Below are positions 52,459 through 61,100 of a DNA stretch of 64,000 nucleotides, piece after piece. The translations under genes and the position numbers were made by a program. The notes below the pieces were generated by a model that ran no database searches, had not been told where the DNA came from, and worked only from the letters and a program-made list of their open reading frames with translations. The stretch's first letter is position 1. Each line of letters begins with the position of its first letter. The stretch is from Verrucomicrobiota bacterium (GTDB taxonomy: Bacteria; Verrucomicrobiota; Verrucomicrobiia; Opitutales; Puniceicoccaceae): assembly GCA_038744685.1 (NCBI GenBank), contig JBCDMB010000010.1:40177-104176 (forward strand), given 5' to 3'.

Positions 52459-54357
52459 TCAGGGGACTTCGAAAACGACAATAGCGTTGATCAGTGGATT
52501 GTTGCTGGAGGCGGTGACAACGATATCGAGGGAGTCGTCGGCAACAGTTGAGGAGAAAACCAAGTCGACAGCCACCCATTTCCCCGGTGCAACTTCATGG
52601 ATGTCAAAATCATCCAGTCTTAGCTGACCTTCGATGGAGAGATCGAATACGCGACTGTTGTCGGTGGAGAAAAATGTTTCCGCGAATTGTAGGAGAACGA
52701 GGTAGTTTCCATCGTCCACGGGTATCGAGTAACCAGTGAAGGTGCTGTTTTTTGATCGCGCAAAGTTGTAGAGGAGATCATCTTCGGTTCCCGCAACAGA
52801 GTTGCCCGGGAACTGGTCCGCGCCGCCCCCGACGAAGTAGATATCAGAAACATACTCGATCCCGGACAGCGCCGAATAATCACCACCGCCGCTGTTGATC
52901 GCAATCACGATATCCGAATCTTCGAATACCACGACCTTGGCAGTGTCGAGGGCGCTTGTGCCGCTGGCGTCGGACGCTTCAATCGACAACTCATAGGTAC
53001 CGGCGGCGGAGAAAGTCGCAGTCGTTTGGAGTGATTCGTCATCGCTGAACGTCACGGTTCCCGGACCACTTTCCTTCGACCAGGATGTGGTTGTGGCGTT
53101 CGCAGCAGTTGCCTCGAGGAAGGCACTACCGGACAATGCAATCCACTGGTCGCGACCCGCATCAGCGGTCGGTTCCTCAGATGTCGCAGTTGCAGGTTTA
53201 GAGACGAGACGGACGAACCAAGCCTCTGAACCGGGGTCCGGGACAACCCGAACGGTGACCCGCTCACTCTCCCCATCTGGTTGAGCCGCACTCCCAACTT
53301 CTTCGACGAGTGCTGATTCGATTCTCCACTCACCGGATGCGAGAGTGGTGCTATGCTCTAGTGCAAAGAGGGAATTCCTCGCTGTGTAGTTAAAACCGTC
53401 TGAACCGCTGCCGTCCAGCCACTGGCGAAACGAAATTTGGAAGTCTTGCGGGTCACCAGACTCAATCCGTAAGTCGAACCACTCTTTGGAATTCCCATAA
53501 TCGCGAGCGAGAAAGCGAACGAGGCGACGGAGAATTTCCCGATTGTCCTCCATGTCGATGTCGGATCCGGGGCCATTGTTCCATAGCGGCTGGCGGTCGA
53601 ATATTGCCATGACGTGACCCTCTCCAACCTCAGCAAGTGCGATGGCAGCCCAATCTGGATTGGAAATCGTTACGTTTACACTATCGATGTTCAAATTGCC
53701 TCCGGAGGCTCGATTCTCTGACCTAAAAGGAATAACGACCTCGGCCACGCCGAGAGGATCAACGGCTATCGGCGAGACCCCTTCACCTTCAAAAATCAAC
53801 TGCGGGTAGACCACAGGATTCGAGGCGTCTGCATCAGCGAAATATCCGCGGGTTCCGCCACCTTGATCCACAGTAACCTGCATACCATAATTCGACAAAA
53901 TTGAATTTACCGCACTCTGTCCTACTGAGTTTTTAATACCCACCAAACTAAACAGTCCACCGGCTGCTGAGTCGCTGTACAGCAGAATACCACCCCCGGC
54001 TTGAATCCAATCATCGAGAACTGCTTGCTCAGTTGGGGCCCAAATTCGTTGGTGCAGGCCGAAAATGACGACGTCGTATTGGGCTAGAAAGGCCGCGTTG
54101 AAATTGAGGGTGCGATCATAGTGTTGCTCGATGGTGTAACCTTCTCCTTCCACTATGCCCTTAAAGACCGATAGGCCAGTGTTGCCGGGATCAGTCAGCA
54201 ACATTTGATCATAGGGAGCAGCAGCGCCGGACGGAATCGTTCCATCAGCAGCAACGTCTCCGTAAATATAAGCGACTCGTTTATTCGCCATCAAATGAGA
54301 GCAAAGAACGAGGCAGTATATAATTGGTAGTGCGGTTTTCTTGAAGCGGGTGAACAT
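52459..54357 (-). CDS. Large secreted protein: GATase/ThuA-like, PKD-like and malectin-like domains
   Basis: A 632-residue exported protein. Signal peptide (PIIYCLVLCSHLMA). Residues 25-290 resemble a glutamine-amidotransferase/ThuA-like flavodoxin fold (VAYIYGD, YDVVIFGLHQRIWAPTE, GGGILLYSDSAAGG). About 395-490 is a PKD-type beta-sandwich (ADAGRDQWIALSG, TYELSIEASDASG), and the C-terminal 150 residues look malectin-like (IAINSGGGDY, YFVGGGADQF, ETFFSTDNSRVFDL), likely carbohydrate-binding. It probably acts on or binds a polysaccharide outside the cell. No PEP-CTERM or other sorting tail. Confidence 0.72.
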   Translation of the reverse strand: MFTRFKKTALPIIYCLVLCSHLMANKRVAYIYGDVAADGTIPSGAAAPYDQMLLTDPGNTGLSVFKGIVEGEGYTIEQHYDRTLNFNAAFLAQYDVVIFGLHQRIWAPTEQAVLDDWIQAGGGILLYSDSAAGGLFSLVGIKNSVGQSAVNSILSNYGMQVTVDQGGGTRGYFADADASNPVVYPQLIFEGEGVSPIAVDPLGVAEVVIPFRSENRASGGNLNIDSVNVTISNPDWAAIALAEVGEGHVMAIFDRQPLWNNGPGSDIDMEDNREILRRLVRFLARDYGNSKEWFDLRIESGDPQDFQISFRQWLDGSGSDGFNYTARNSLFALEHSTTLASGEWRIESALVEEVGSAAQPDGESERVTVRVVPDPGSEAWFVRLVSKPATATSEEPTADAGRDQWIALSGSAFLEATAANATTTSWSKESGPGTVTFSDDESLQTTATFSAAGTYELSIEASDASGTSALDTAKVVVFEDSDIVIAINSGGGDYSALSGIEYVSDIYFVGGGADQFPGNSVAGTEDDLLYNFARSKNSTFTGYSIPVDDGNYLVLLQFAETFFSTDNSRVFDLSIEGQLRLDDFDIHEVAPGKWVAVDLVFSSTVADDSLDIVVTASSNNPLINAIVVFEVP

Positions 54358-54519
54358 GGGCGTTTTTCAATCAGACCTTTCGCCGGTTGGCCCAAGGGTT
54401 TTCTTACAGAGGTCAATAGTGGGATTATCGATCCTCGAATAGAATCTCAATCACATTCGTGGTTTGCGTCTTGCCGAAAGTGAGTATCGCCGGTGCACTC
54501 CTCGGGAGCGTTCTCGAGG

Positions 54520-55401
54520 TCAACTACTTCGGAAGGTTGGTTCTGGTCGGGATTTCGGTAGTAGATGAAGTAGACTAATCTCCGGTCGGCAGTTGATTCT
54601 CAGTCCGTGGAGATTTCCGACTCCTCTGGTGATGTGAACATACTTGCTATCAAATTGCCGTAGTCCCTCTGGAAAGGATTTGTCTTTTACGGGCAGAAAT
54701 GGCCGATAATCGACCAGAGGAATCACCAACTGTCCTCCATGGGTGTGCCCACAGAAAAGAACATCCCAGTCCAACTTTTGAAGGAGGGATTTGGAATCAG
54801 GGTTGTGGGAAAGGACTAACAACGGGTTCTCCGTGTCTCTTTTCGCTTTCAGCACCTGTCCAGGTTTGCAGTCCTCTGACCAGAGGTCACCCAGGCCAAC
54901 GATCGTTAGCCTCTCTCCACGAACATGAACCTCCATTTTCTGATTGAATAGGAATTCAATGCCGCTTGTGCGTAGAAGATCCGCGACCTTGTCAAAATTG
55001 GGGTAACCGTAAGTTCTCGCCGCCCATCGACCCCCGTCGTGGTTACCGATACAGGCAAAGGTAGGCATCCGGGCTGACAACTTGGTCAGGATTCTTTGAT
55101 ACTCTGCAGGATCGAGTAACTCAGAGGTGATGTAGTCACCGGTGAGCAAAGCAAGGTCTGGATTCATAGCGAGCGACTGATCCACAGCAGCTTCAATGGT
55201 TTCATAGCTCACATCTGGAGAGGCATGGAAGTCTGATAGGTGCAGAGCCTTCAAGGGCTTTCTGAGGCGCGAAAGAGGGATAGTCTTTTCGGTAGCTTCA
55301 AGGTTCTCTGGTTCAACGAGTCTCATCTGTAGTCCAGCCGCAATTGCGCTCAATGAAAGGCCGGCGCCGCTCGCAAGAAAGACTCTACGGGATACTTTCA
55401 T
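54520..55401 (-). CDS. Metallophosphoesterase with twin-arginine-type signal
   Basis: A 293-residue calcineurin-like phosphoesterase. The N-terminus SRRVFLASG followed by a hydrophobic stretch is a Tat-type signal. Metal site blocks are complete: LHLSDFH, LLTGDY, IGNHDG, LSHNPD and CGHTHGGQ. It resembles the YkuE/YaeI group that acts on UDP-2,3-diacylglucosamine or similar substrates. Its substrate is not certain. Located 49 bases after the hypothetical membrane protein 55450-56091, which is transcribed first. Confidence 0.88.
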   Translation of the reverse strand: MKVSRRVFLASGAGLSLSAIAAGLQMRLVEPENLEATEKTIPLSRLRKPLKALHLSDFHASPDVSYETIEAAVDQSLAMNPDLALLTGDYITSELLDPAEYQRILTKLSARMPTFACIGNHDGGRWAARTYGYPNFDKVADLLRTSGIEFLFNQKMEVHVRGERLTIVGLGDLWSEDCKPGQVLKAKRDTENPLLVLSHNPDSKSLLQKLDWDVLFCGHTHGGQLVIPLVDYRPFLPVKDKSFPEGLRQFDSKYVHITRGVGNLHGLRINCRPEISLLHLLPKSRPEPTFRSS

Positions 55402-55449
55402 GTGGAGGTTGAGGAGAGAGCTGTCGGTCTTGGAAGTGATTTGGGCTAT

Positions 55450-56091
55450 TCAGGCTATTGTAGGCCTTTGGATCCTCATCTTTCGGAATAACCAGATCGC
55501 CAGAAAAACTGCGGGGATAGAGATGTAAAAGTACTTCACGAAGAGAAACGGAAGCGCGAATGCGAAAAAAGCGAGACTACCGAGAAAGGGAGTCCAGAAA
55601 TTCGGGTTCCGTGGTTGGATCCATCCTTCGCTTTTCAGTCCCGCTTCTTTGAGAGCATCTGCAAATTCCTTGGCCGTAAACGGACCAACAGGTTCGTCAG
55701 TGCTCTTAGGGATGAGAAAGAAGAACTCTCTATGAGGGTCCACCTTTTCAAGAGTGTCTCCCTCGAACCGGTTTCTCGGAGTTCGGCCGAGGGTTCGGGC
55801 CAACAAATAATTCTCATTCATCTGGTAACCAACAACTGGTCCTACGTCCTCATACATCTGTGGGTAGAAAATGAGGCCTCCTCCCTTCTTCCCGATACAA
55901 ACCTCAAGACTATTGGCTCGGAGCACCTCGTAGCCGTCTCCGATATCCAGCGTGTAGTCCGTCCATCCAGCACCGGTTGCCAGGCTAAAGCTGCCGAGCA
56001 GGATCAAAAACGGGCAGAGAATCTTCAGCCCGGCTAAACCATGGAAATGCTCGCTGTGGCGGGTCCGTTCGTTCTTTTCCCTTTCTCGCAT
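55450..56091 (-). CDS. Hypothetical exported membrane protein
   Basis: A 213-residue protein. An N-terminal hydrophobic segment (about 27-42, ILCPFLILLGSFSLATGAG) directs export. The middle (50-160) is soluble, with YTLDIGDGYEVLRANSLEVC and GPVVGYQMNENYLLAR. Two transmembrane helices follow near 168-205. No known family is recognised. It lies just outside the repeat array, and its GC and composition are similar to the accessory genes further right. Confidence 0.6.
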   Translation of the reverse strand: MREREKNERTRHSEHFHGLAGLKILCPFLILLGSFSLATGAGWTDYTLDIGDGYEVLRANSLEVCIGKKGGGLIFYPQMYEDVGPVVGYQMNENYLLARTLGRTPRNRFEGDTLEKVDPHREFFFLIPKSTDEPVGPFTAKEFADALKEAGLKSEGWIQPRNPNFWTPFLGSLAFFAFALPFLFVKYFYISIPAVFLAIWLFRKMRIQRPTIA

Positions 56092-56401
56092 GGTTTCACC
56101 TTACATCCCGAGTATGGAGAGAGTGTGAACGCTGGATGGAAAAGACTGAAAAAATCCCTTCTTTCTGGTCAAATGGACCGCCTTACCTACGAGGGACAAA
56201 GCTGAATGATTCGCAGGATAGTCGGTTGGGCGAATCGGATCGAGCAGCGCAGCCTGGTTCAACGCTCCGATTTCTACCGGGACGCCCTTGGCCTGCCATT
56301 CACTTTGGCGGGAGCACCTCCAATTCTGGTTGAGGCTTCGGACTGACCTCCGGCTTCGACTCGGTAGCGGTAGCGGGTTGGTTAGCGCAGTCTGGTTCGA
56401 C
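56092..56401. other. Intergenic region, possible degenerate copies of the 86-bp repeat
   Basis: 310 bases. At about 56320-56395, GAGGCTTCGGACTGACC ... GCGGGTTGGTTAGCGCAGTCTGG resembles the left and right arms of the repeats at 58-64 kb, and AGCGCAGCCTGGTTC near 56247 resembles a right end. These are only partly alike. No gene is seen. Confidence 0.35.
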
Positions 56402-57019
56402 TCAGGCAGTTCTCCTACGCCGGAGAACAACGAATCCTAACCCTCCTAGTCCTAGAAGGAGAGCCGATGATGGCTCAGGAATAACTGTTATTGTGATTTG
56501 TTCGTCCACGCCCCCAGATCCCCAAGTTCCAGTGACAGATTGACCGACCACCAATCCCAGTGACGCTATCGTAGTCCCATTGAAGATGGCTGTTTCATCC
56601 ACTGTTCCAGACAATTCTCCGGCTGGTGCGGCAAACCTCGGGCTCGGGTTGGATTCAGTTCCATCAAAATCGACCCACACAGGAATATTTGTTGTAAGGC
56701 TAGAACTGGGAAATACGTCAGAGGTCCCGCTGAGAATGCCTGAAAAGCTGGCTGCATACCTTACCCCGTCGAGTCCAGCATTAAAACCAAATGCATTCAA
56801 AGTAGGCGCAACGGCGGCATCCGTTCCAAGAGAACCTGTTCCAATACTGGTTGCGTTGGTAACGTCAAAACTACCTGTGGCCCTCAAAGTCAGGTTGATG
56901 CCGTCATCAGAAATCGTCATTAAAATCCCACCATGCGCCCCCCCTGCGAGCGATCCATAAGCAATTAGAGTGGCAGCGAGGGTGGCCACTTGTGTGTGCT
57001 TTATTCTCGTAAAGAACAT
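56402..57019 (-). CDS. PEP-CTERM sorting domain protein
   Basis: A 205-residue exported protein from the ATG at 57019 (an in-frame TTG at 57037 is possible). Signal peptide near VATLAATLIAYGSLAGGAHG. A Thr/Gly/Ser-rich beta body, then TVIPEPSSALLLG, a Gly/Leu helix and RRRRTA, a textbook exosortase signal. Function unknown. Another PEP-CTERM gene occurs at 59800-60390 in the same array-like region. Confidence 0.85.
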   Translation of the reverse strand: MFFTRIKHTQVATLAATLIAYGSLAGGAHGGILMTISDDGINLTLRATGSFDVTNATSIGTGSLGTDAAVAPTLNAFGFNAGLDGVRYAASFSGILSGTSDVFPSSSLTTNIPVWVDFDGTESNPSPRFAAPAGELSGTVDETAIFNGTTIASLGLVVGQSVTGTWGSGGVDEQITITVIPEPSSALLLGLGGLGFVVLRRRRTA

Positions 57020-57110
57020 GTTGCCAAGTATAGGCAAAAGATAGGCACCTGACTCTGGGACTCAAGCACAACTTCCGGGCGCATATCCTCGGGTAGACCG
57101 CCTCCTCTGA

Positions 57111-57551
57111 TTAGGCGGATTTGAGTCCGACTTCATCGTGAGAGTAAAACACAAACCGTTGCCCCGATGCCCCGAGAACGTAACAATCCCAAAGCATGAG
57201 CACTGCATAGATAACTGTGGAAACCGTGGCATCAAATTCTTTCTTCTGGATAAGTTGGCAGGGTAACTCAGCAAGCTTTTCTGAAATCCCATAAGAGAGT
57301 CGAAACTGTTGAAAAAGATGCTCCCACTGGCCAGACGGCCACACGCTCCAATCATTGAGCCAAACACAGGTTTCTTCTTCATCGCAAAAGGCGCGCATGT
57401 GACCTCGAACCAACGCCACTCGAGCGCCTGCGTCCTCCGGGATGGAGAATTTTTCTGTGGTAGGAATGAGTGAAGGCAGTCCACCCGAATCTATCTCAAA
57501 ATCATGGGCCTCGCACCACTCTTTTGCTGCTGTCTTGTCAATAGCCTTCAT
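57111..57551 (-). CDS. Hypothetical protein, cassette-type
   Basis: A 146-residue soluble protein from the ATG at 57551 (KAIDKTAAKEW). The region YAVLMLWDCYVLGASGQRF and WPSGQWEHLFQQFRLSYGI are Trp-rich and look like a structured domain also common in gene cassettes. No function is known. The frame extends to 57614, but the ATG fits better. It is followed upstream by a short repeat (57557-57605) shared with 58428. Confidence 0.6.
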   Translation of the reverse strand: MKAIDKTAAKEWCEAHDFEIDSGGLPSLIPTTEKFSIPEDAGARVALVRGHMRAFCDEEETCVWLNDWSVWPSGQWEHLFQQFRLSYGISEKLAELPCQLIQKKEFDATVSTVIYAVLMLWDCYVLGASGQRFVFYSHDEVGLKSA

Positions 57552-57556
57552 CTTAC

Positions 57557-57605
57557 TCTGAACGATGAGGTGTCTCAAGACTGTAGCGCGGAGCCCGAAC
57601 GGAAC
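57557..57605. repeat. Short repeat related to 58428-58474
   Basis: TCTGAACG, then AAGACTGTAGCGCGGAGC and CGAACGGA. The copy at 58428 shares TCTGAACG, GAGACTGAAGCGCGGAGC and CGAAGGGA. Both lie immediately upstream of small leftward genes in the array. Possibly a second class of cassette boundary. Confidence 0.4.
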
Positions 57606-57621
57606 TAAGACCACCGCCCGG

Positions 57622-58059
57622 TCAGGCCTCCCTGTGTAGTGTTACAGTGATCTTGCCATTCATGAAAGTAACCCTCTCTTCCTCAAATGAAACAGTCCAG
57701 CCATCATCGACTTTCGCGCCCGTGATATCGGCTCCCTTCAATTGATCTCTGTGGACATAGCTGATACCAAGGAAGCTCTTTCTGTAGGCAACTGGGATTA
57801 ATACCCTTTCTCGATCAAAGCTCACCATGAATTTAGATGACCATATTCGATTTTTCCCTTCACTGACTTCCCGCGGGAGGTCAACGATAACGTAGTCGCT
57901 TGCAAACAAGGGTACTCCGGTGCTCCCCTGTATTTTTGCCCCACCTTCTTGCTGATAGGTAACACTCCAACCGCAAGGAACAATTGGAGCTACGAACAGA
58001 AGAGCTCCTGTGACGCAGATCAGAAATGCGATAAGAGCAGTGACTATCAGTTTCTTCAT
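57622..58059 (-). CDS. Hypothetical membrane-anchored protein, cassette-type
   Basis: A 145-residue protein from the ATG at 58059. One N-terminal hydrophobic helix (KKLIVTALIAFLICVTGALLF) could be a signal anchor. The rest is beta-rich, with VSFDRERVLIPVAYRKS and a terminal WTVSFEEERVTFMNGKITVTL. No family is recognised. The frame runs further upstream through repeat 1, which is not coding. Repeat 1 begins 14 bases in front of the start. Confidence 0.6.
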   Translation of the reverse strand: MKKLIVTALIAFLICVTGALLFVAPIVPCGWSVTYQQEGGAKIQGSTGVPLFASDYVIVDLPREVSEGKNRIWSSKFMVSFDRERVLIPVAYRKSFLGISYVHRDQLKGADITGAKVDDGWTVSFEEERVTFMNGKITVTLHREA

Positions 58060-58072
58060 TCTATCGCCTAGC

Positions 58073-58157
58073 GTCGAAGCTAGGCGACCCAGCCCGATAG
58101 GTCCAGCGTTCTGTGGGTTTTCGATTTCACGGGCGAGTTCATCGAGTTGGCAACGCC
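58073..58157. repeat. 86-bp attC-like repeat, copy 1
   Basis: GTCGAAGCTAGGCGACCC at the left and GTTGGCAACGCC at the right are near-complementary; the interior contains GGTCCAGCGTTCTGTGGG and TCGATTTCACGGGCG. Same orientation as the six other copies. It sits upstream of the cassette gene at 57622. The right arm is more diverged than in copies 3, 4 and 7. Confidence 0.75.
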
Positions 58158-58222
58158 TTTTCGTTAAGAGTGGTTTAGCTGAGTAGAAAATAATGGCCAT
58201 GAAGTATGAATGGCCATTATTT

Positions 58223-58420
58223 TCATTCCCTTCGATTCAGCTGTTCTTTGATCTCTCGTAATTCGGCGGTGATTTCATCCAGTTTTTCATTCTTTTCTTT
58301 GCTCCATTTGGAAATCTTCGACCAGATAACGAAGGGGAGCGAAAGAAGGGCAACTATGAGGATTGTATTTATTACCTGACCAACCACGAATGGATCTGTC
58401 TGTGCCATGATGTGATTCAT
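58223..58420 (-). CDS. Small membrane protein with coiled coil
   Basis: A 65-residue protein: one transmembrane helix (about residues 13-32, VGQVINTILIVALLSLPFVI), then a charged coiled-coil segment rich in Glu and Lys (KNEKLDEITAELREIKEQL). AGAGAAG precedes the ATG at 58420. No known family. It lies between repeat copies 1 and 2 with the membrane protein at 58510. Confidence 0.6.
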   Translation of the reverse strand: MNHIMAQTDPFVVGQVINTILIVALLSLPFVIWSKISKWSKEKNEKLDEITAELREIKEQLNRRE

Positions 58421-58427
58421 ATGCTTC

Positions 58428-58474
58428 TCTGAACGGAAAGCACTATCGAGACTGAAGCGCGGAGCGCGAAGGGA
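58428..58474. repeat. Short repeat related to 57557-57605
   Basis: Second copy of the boundary-like motif TCTGAACG ... GAGACTGAAGCGCGGAGC. It lies directly upstream of the small membrane protein gene. Confidence 0.4.
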
Positions 58475-58509
58475 GTTGATAGCTATGACTGGAACTACGG
58501 TTCATTTTT

Positions 58510-58848
58510 CTACTGTTCGATTTGAGTAGTATTGATGGTTTGTGGTTCTTCGCTGTTCATAATTGATTTTCGTTCATTCTTAAGTGCTAGGAAGGCGATT
58601 GGAGATAGGATTAATCCGAAATAGACTGGATACGCTGCTATGAAATACGGAAAATCAACTACTGCAGGCGTTAGATACTTCGTCTCCATGTGAAGCATGA
58701 AGGGAAGAATTATGGGTAGAGCTAGGTAGTGTGCCGAGTGATCAATAAAGCTGGGGACTCGATCCGGCCAGATGTGAATCACTAGAGTGCAATAAGCCGA
58801 ACAAGCGAGGATCGCTAAATAGTAATGGTGCAGTCTAATGCTGTTCAT
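58510..58848 (-). CDS. Hypothetical membrane protein, cassette-type
   Basis: A 112-residue protein with three hydrophobic helices at about 9-27, 40-52 and 70-90. No recognised family. The gene starts just inside repeat copy 2, the usual geometry of a gene cassette with an attC-like site on its 5' side from the preceding cassette. Confidence 0.55.
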   Translation of the reverse strand: MNSIRLHHYYLAILACSAYCTLVIHIWPDRVPSFIDHSAHYLALPIILPFMLHMETKYLTPAVVDFPYFIAAYPVYFGLILSPIAFLALKNERKSIMNSEEPQTINTTQIEQ

Positions 58849-58861
58849 TCTTTCTGTAGAT

Positions 58862-58947
58862 CGTGGAGGCTAGGCGACCCGGCCTGAGGGGTCCAAATTC
58901 CAATAGCTTATCGATTTCACTGGTGCCTTCATTGGGTTGCCTACGCC
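58862..58947. repeat. 86-bp attC-like repeat, copy 2
   Basis: Left arm CGTGGAGGCTAGGCGACCCGG, right arm GGGTTGCCTACGCC. The reverse complement of the right arm, GGCGTAGGCAACCC, nearly equals the left arm. Interior is TCGATTTCACTGGTGCC. Same orientation as copies 1 and 3-7. Confidence 0.8.
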
Positions 58948-58994
58948 GGCTGGATATGGCCCCGAATGCTTCTTGTCTATACATTCCGTTACAT

Positions 58995-59110
58995 CGGAAC
59001 CACCGATGAACACCGATAAACACTGATCCCGTGGGAATGATCCTGATACGATTCTTTCATTCCCTTTTTCTCTCTCTTATCCGTGTCTATCCGATTTATC
59101 CGTGGTTCAA
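58995..59110. repeat. Nested inverted repeat of tandem 12-mer type
   Basis: GGAACCACCGATGAACACCG with ATAAACACTGATC at the left pairs with the right part reading TTATCCGTG and TTATCCGTGGTTC. An inner GGGAATGA/TCATTCCC stem (59033-59064) sits inside. Sequences like AACCACGGATGAACACGGATAAACAC occur in noncoding DNA of many verrucomicrobial and planctomycetal genomes. It lies between repeat copies 2 and 3. Confidence 0.6.
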
Positions 59111-59129
59111 ACTCTTCTCTTTCCCATAT

Positions 59130-59215
59130 CGTGGAGGCTAGGCTATCCGGCCTGAGAGGTCCAGAGTTCTGTAGGTTACCGATTTTACTGGCACGTTTAT
59201 CGGGTTGCCTACGCC
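59130..59215. repeat. 86-bp attC-like repeat, copy 3
   Basis: CGTGGAGGCTAGGCTATCCGG at the left, CGGGTTGCCTACGCC at the right. Interior GGTCCAGAGTTCTGTAGG. 86 bases. Same orientation as the others. The gap to copy 2 (about 180 bases) holds no gene, only the nested inverted repeat. Confidence 0.8.
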
Positions 59216-59270
59216 GTTTGACTCTACTCACTCGTGTCTCTTTGAAGTCTTAGAGATTCCTCTCTTCCCC

Positions 59271-59480
59271 TCAGAAGACTTTAGACTTAATCCATATCGC
59301 CATGGGGATAGCTAAAACTGCCTGATACGTCCAGAATAGGTGGGGTGTTAGCCCAAGGGCCGGAAACAAAAAGAATCCAATAATCCAAAGTCCGGTAAAG
59401 ATGAGGGCCGGTTTTAACCCTATATTTACGGCCGTAAGACCGACGCATGTCCAGAAAGCGACTAGTATGATGATACCCAT
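59271..59480 (-). CDS. Small membrane protein
   Basis: A 69-residue protein that is almost wholly hydrophobic, two helices, ending IWIKSKVF. No family recognised. It lies left of the PEP-CTERM gene, between repeat copy 3 and the gene-free stretch at 59481-59799. A weak ribosome-binding site keeps confidence moderate. Confidence 0.5.
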   Translation of the reverse strand: MGIIILVAFWTCVGLTAVNIGLKPALIFTGLWIIGFFLFPALGLTPHLFWTYQAVLAIPMAIWIKSKVF

Positions 59481-59799
59481 TTTGTTGTTCTGGTAGAACG
59501 CTACAGTAAAGTTATCCCGGTAAAAAACCTGACTGGGAACAGGAATCTTTGCAGATTTGTCCCAGATCGTCGATCGCGAGGAAAGCTTCTACGATTTGTT
59601 CTGTTTCCGCAAACCTCGCTCGGATCTCCTTCACCCATCTACCACACATAAATTCGCTTCAAGAAATCGTCCCCGTACTCTGACCTAAGAACCCTCTACT
59701 CGCACCACCAGGCAAAACTCACAGGTCCATAGGCACACAGTCGTGTCGGGAAAAGAGGCAAAGGCTTAGCGAATAGACCGCCTGAAAAGCAAATTTATA
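59481..59799. other. Intergenic region without a convincing gene
   Basis: 319 bases. A minus-strand frame of about 42 codons at roughly 59522-59635, starting GTG and reading KEIRARFAETEQIVEAFLAI, is open and could be a degraded small gene. No repeat copy is recognised here. Confidence 0.4.
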
Positions 59800-60390
59800 T
59801 CAGTTGCGTATGCGGCGCCGGAGAGTGACAAACGCCAAGGCAGCAATTCCGAAAATGATGGCGTAGGTAGTGGGTTCGGGAACTTGCGTCACATTAATGG
59901 ATGTCACGTTGAGTGTTCGGCCAAAGCCAATGTTTACGAGGCTAAGATTCGTTTCCCCGGAAAGAGTGACCGAGAATTGATTGAATTGGTTGTCTGTGGA
60001 GTCCCCGAGAGCGTAGGTGTAAGTCGGGGTGGCGCTGCCGAAGAAAACGCTGATCGATCTGCTTTCACTACCCGATGCGAAGGTTTCGACTGTGACGTTG
60101 TATTTGCCGGGTGCGAAAGGTTCAGCATAGGTCAGTGCGGAGACTGTACCAACAGCCACAAAGCCATCTCCAGTGAAAGGTGCTCTGAAATAATCGACAA
60201 ACCCGCCTGTGGCTCCAAATGGACCAATGTTCCAATTGCCTTCGAAAAAGCTTGTCGGATCTCCTGCGAGGATTCGTCCGCCATTCGTTCCATCACCGTA
60301 GCTGTTAAAATCTTCGACCAGGTTGATTACACTGGCCGAGAGAGGTGCTGTGGATACGCAACATAAAAGAGCAAGAATGAGGGAGCGCAT
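59800..60390 (-). CDS. PEP-CTERM sorting domain protein
   Basis: A 196-residue exported protein. Signal peptide (LALLCCVSTAPLSA). The body resembles family beta-sandwich proteins of the PEP-CTERM set with LVEDFNSYGDGTNGG and FGATGGFVDYFRAPF. The end is VTQVPEPTTYAIIF, then a hydrophobic helix and RRRIRN. Function unknown. It sits within the repeat array but is not flanked closely by repeats. Confidence 0.85.
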   Translation of the reverse strand: MRSLILALLCCVSTAPLSASVINLVEDFNSYGDGTNGGRILAGDPTSFFEGNWNIGPFGATGGFVDYFRAPFTGDGFVAVGTVSALTYAEPFAPGKYNVTVETFASGSESRSISVFFGSATPTYTYALGDSTDNQFNQFSVTLSGETNLSLVNIGFGRTLNVTSINVTQVPEPTTYAIIFGIAALAFVTLRRRIRN

Positions 60391-60719
60391 ATTACTGTTG
60401 GTGCTGCGGCAGGATTACCAATGGGAATTTGCTTTTAGACAGCGACAGTCGCCGGGAGAGAGGATTGACGGGAGAGAGGGCGCGGCAACAAAACTGCAAC
60501 GTTGGAGGTCCGAGACTACTTCACTCAAGTTCCTGATCACCGTATGAATGTTGTCCAATTAATTTGTCGGAGTCGTCAACAACAATTTTGCCAATTTCAT
60601 CCTCAGTCATCCTTTGAATCTTTTCAGAGCGTAGAGAGTAGGCACGCGAACCAGCGGACTCGAGCACAAGGCTGGGCGTGAGTCTCGGGTTGATTACTCG
60701 TCTTGTTCGCACTGCTCGG
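60391..60719. other. Intergenic region without a convincing gene
   Basis: 329 bases between the PEP-CTERM gene and the barstar-like gene. A minus-strand frame continuing to 60521 (TEDEIGKIVVDDSDKLIGQHS) has protein-like patches but no start or family. No repeat is seen. Confidence 0.4.
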
Positions 60720-61016
60720 TCAAGAAGTCTCAAAGATCCCTCCATTCTCTTCCACTGATTCCCGAGCAATCTTCTCTACCGTTTCTCTAATTCTATCCAT
60801 TTCTTCATTCTGCTTGGGGTTCCTTTTGAATCGAAAATGGTAAGGAGGCCCTTTTGGGTTGATGTCGCCAGTGACCCACGAATCTTGCAACGCATTCAAA
60901 TTTCTTCCGTGCCATGCAGGAGATTGGCACTGAGGTAGAGCGGTATCGAAGAACTCTCCAATAGACGAAATCTGATTCCAGTCGATTTCGACTAGCGTCA
61001 CCTCTTCAGATCTCAT
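60720..61016 (-). CDS. Barstar family ribonuclease inhibitor-like protein
   Basis: A 98-residue protein. IDWNQISSIGEFFDTAL and WHGRNLNALQDSWVTGDIN match the first helix and the binding-helix region of barstar, the immunity protein that blocks barnase-type ribonucleases. No ribonuclease toxin gene is adjacent. Barstar-like genes are common orphan immunity cassettes in integrons. The region just right of its start (61022-61070) carries a degenerate arm of the repeat. Confidence 0.75.
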   Translation of the reverse strand: MRSEEVTLVEIDWNQISSIGEFFDTALPQCQSPAWHGRNLNALQDSWVTGDINPKGPPYHFRFKRNPKQNEEMDRIRETVEKIARESVEENGGIFETS

Positions 61017-61100
61017 TTTTCAAAGTCGAGCAGCGAGGACCGGCGCGCCTTTAGGCGTTGTCCAGCTCCACGTTGTTTTGCTTTTGTGATTTGTTTTCAG

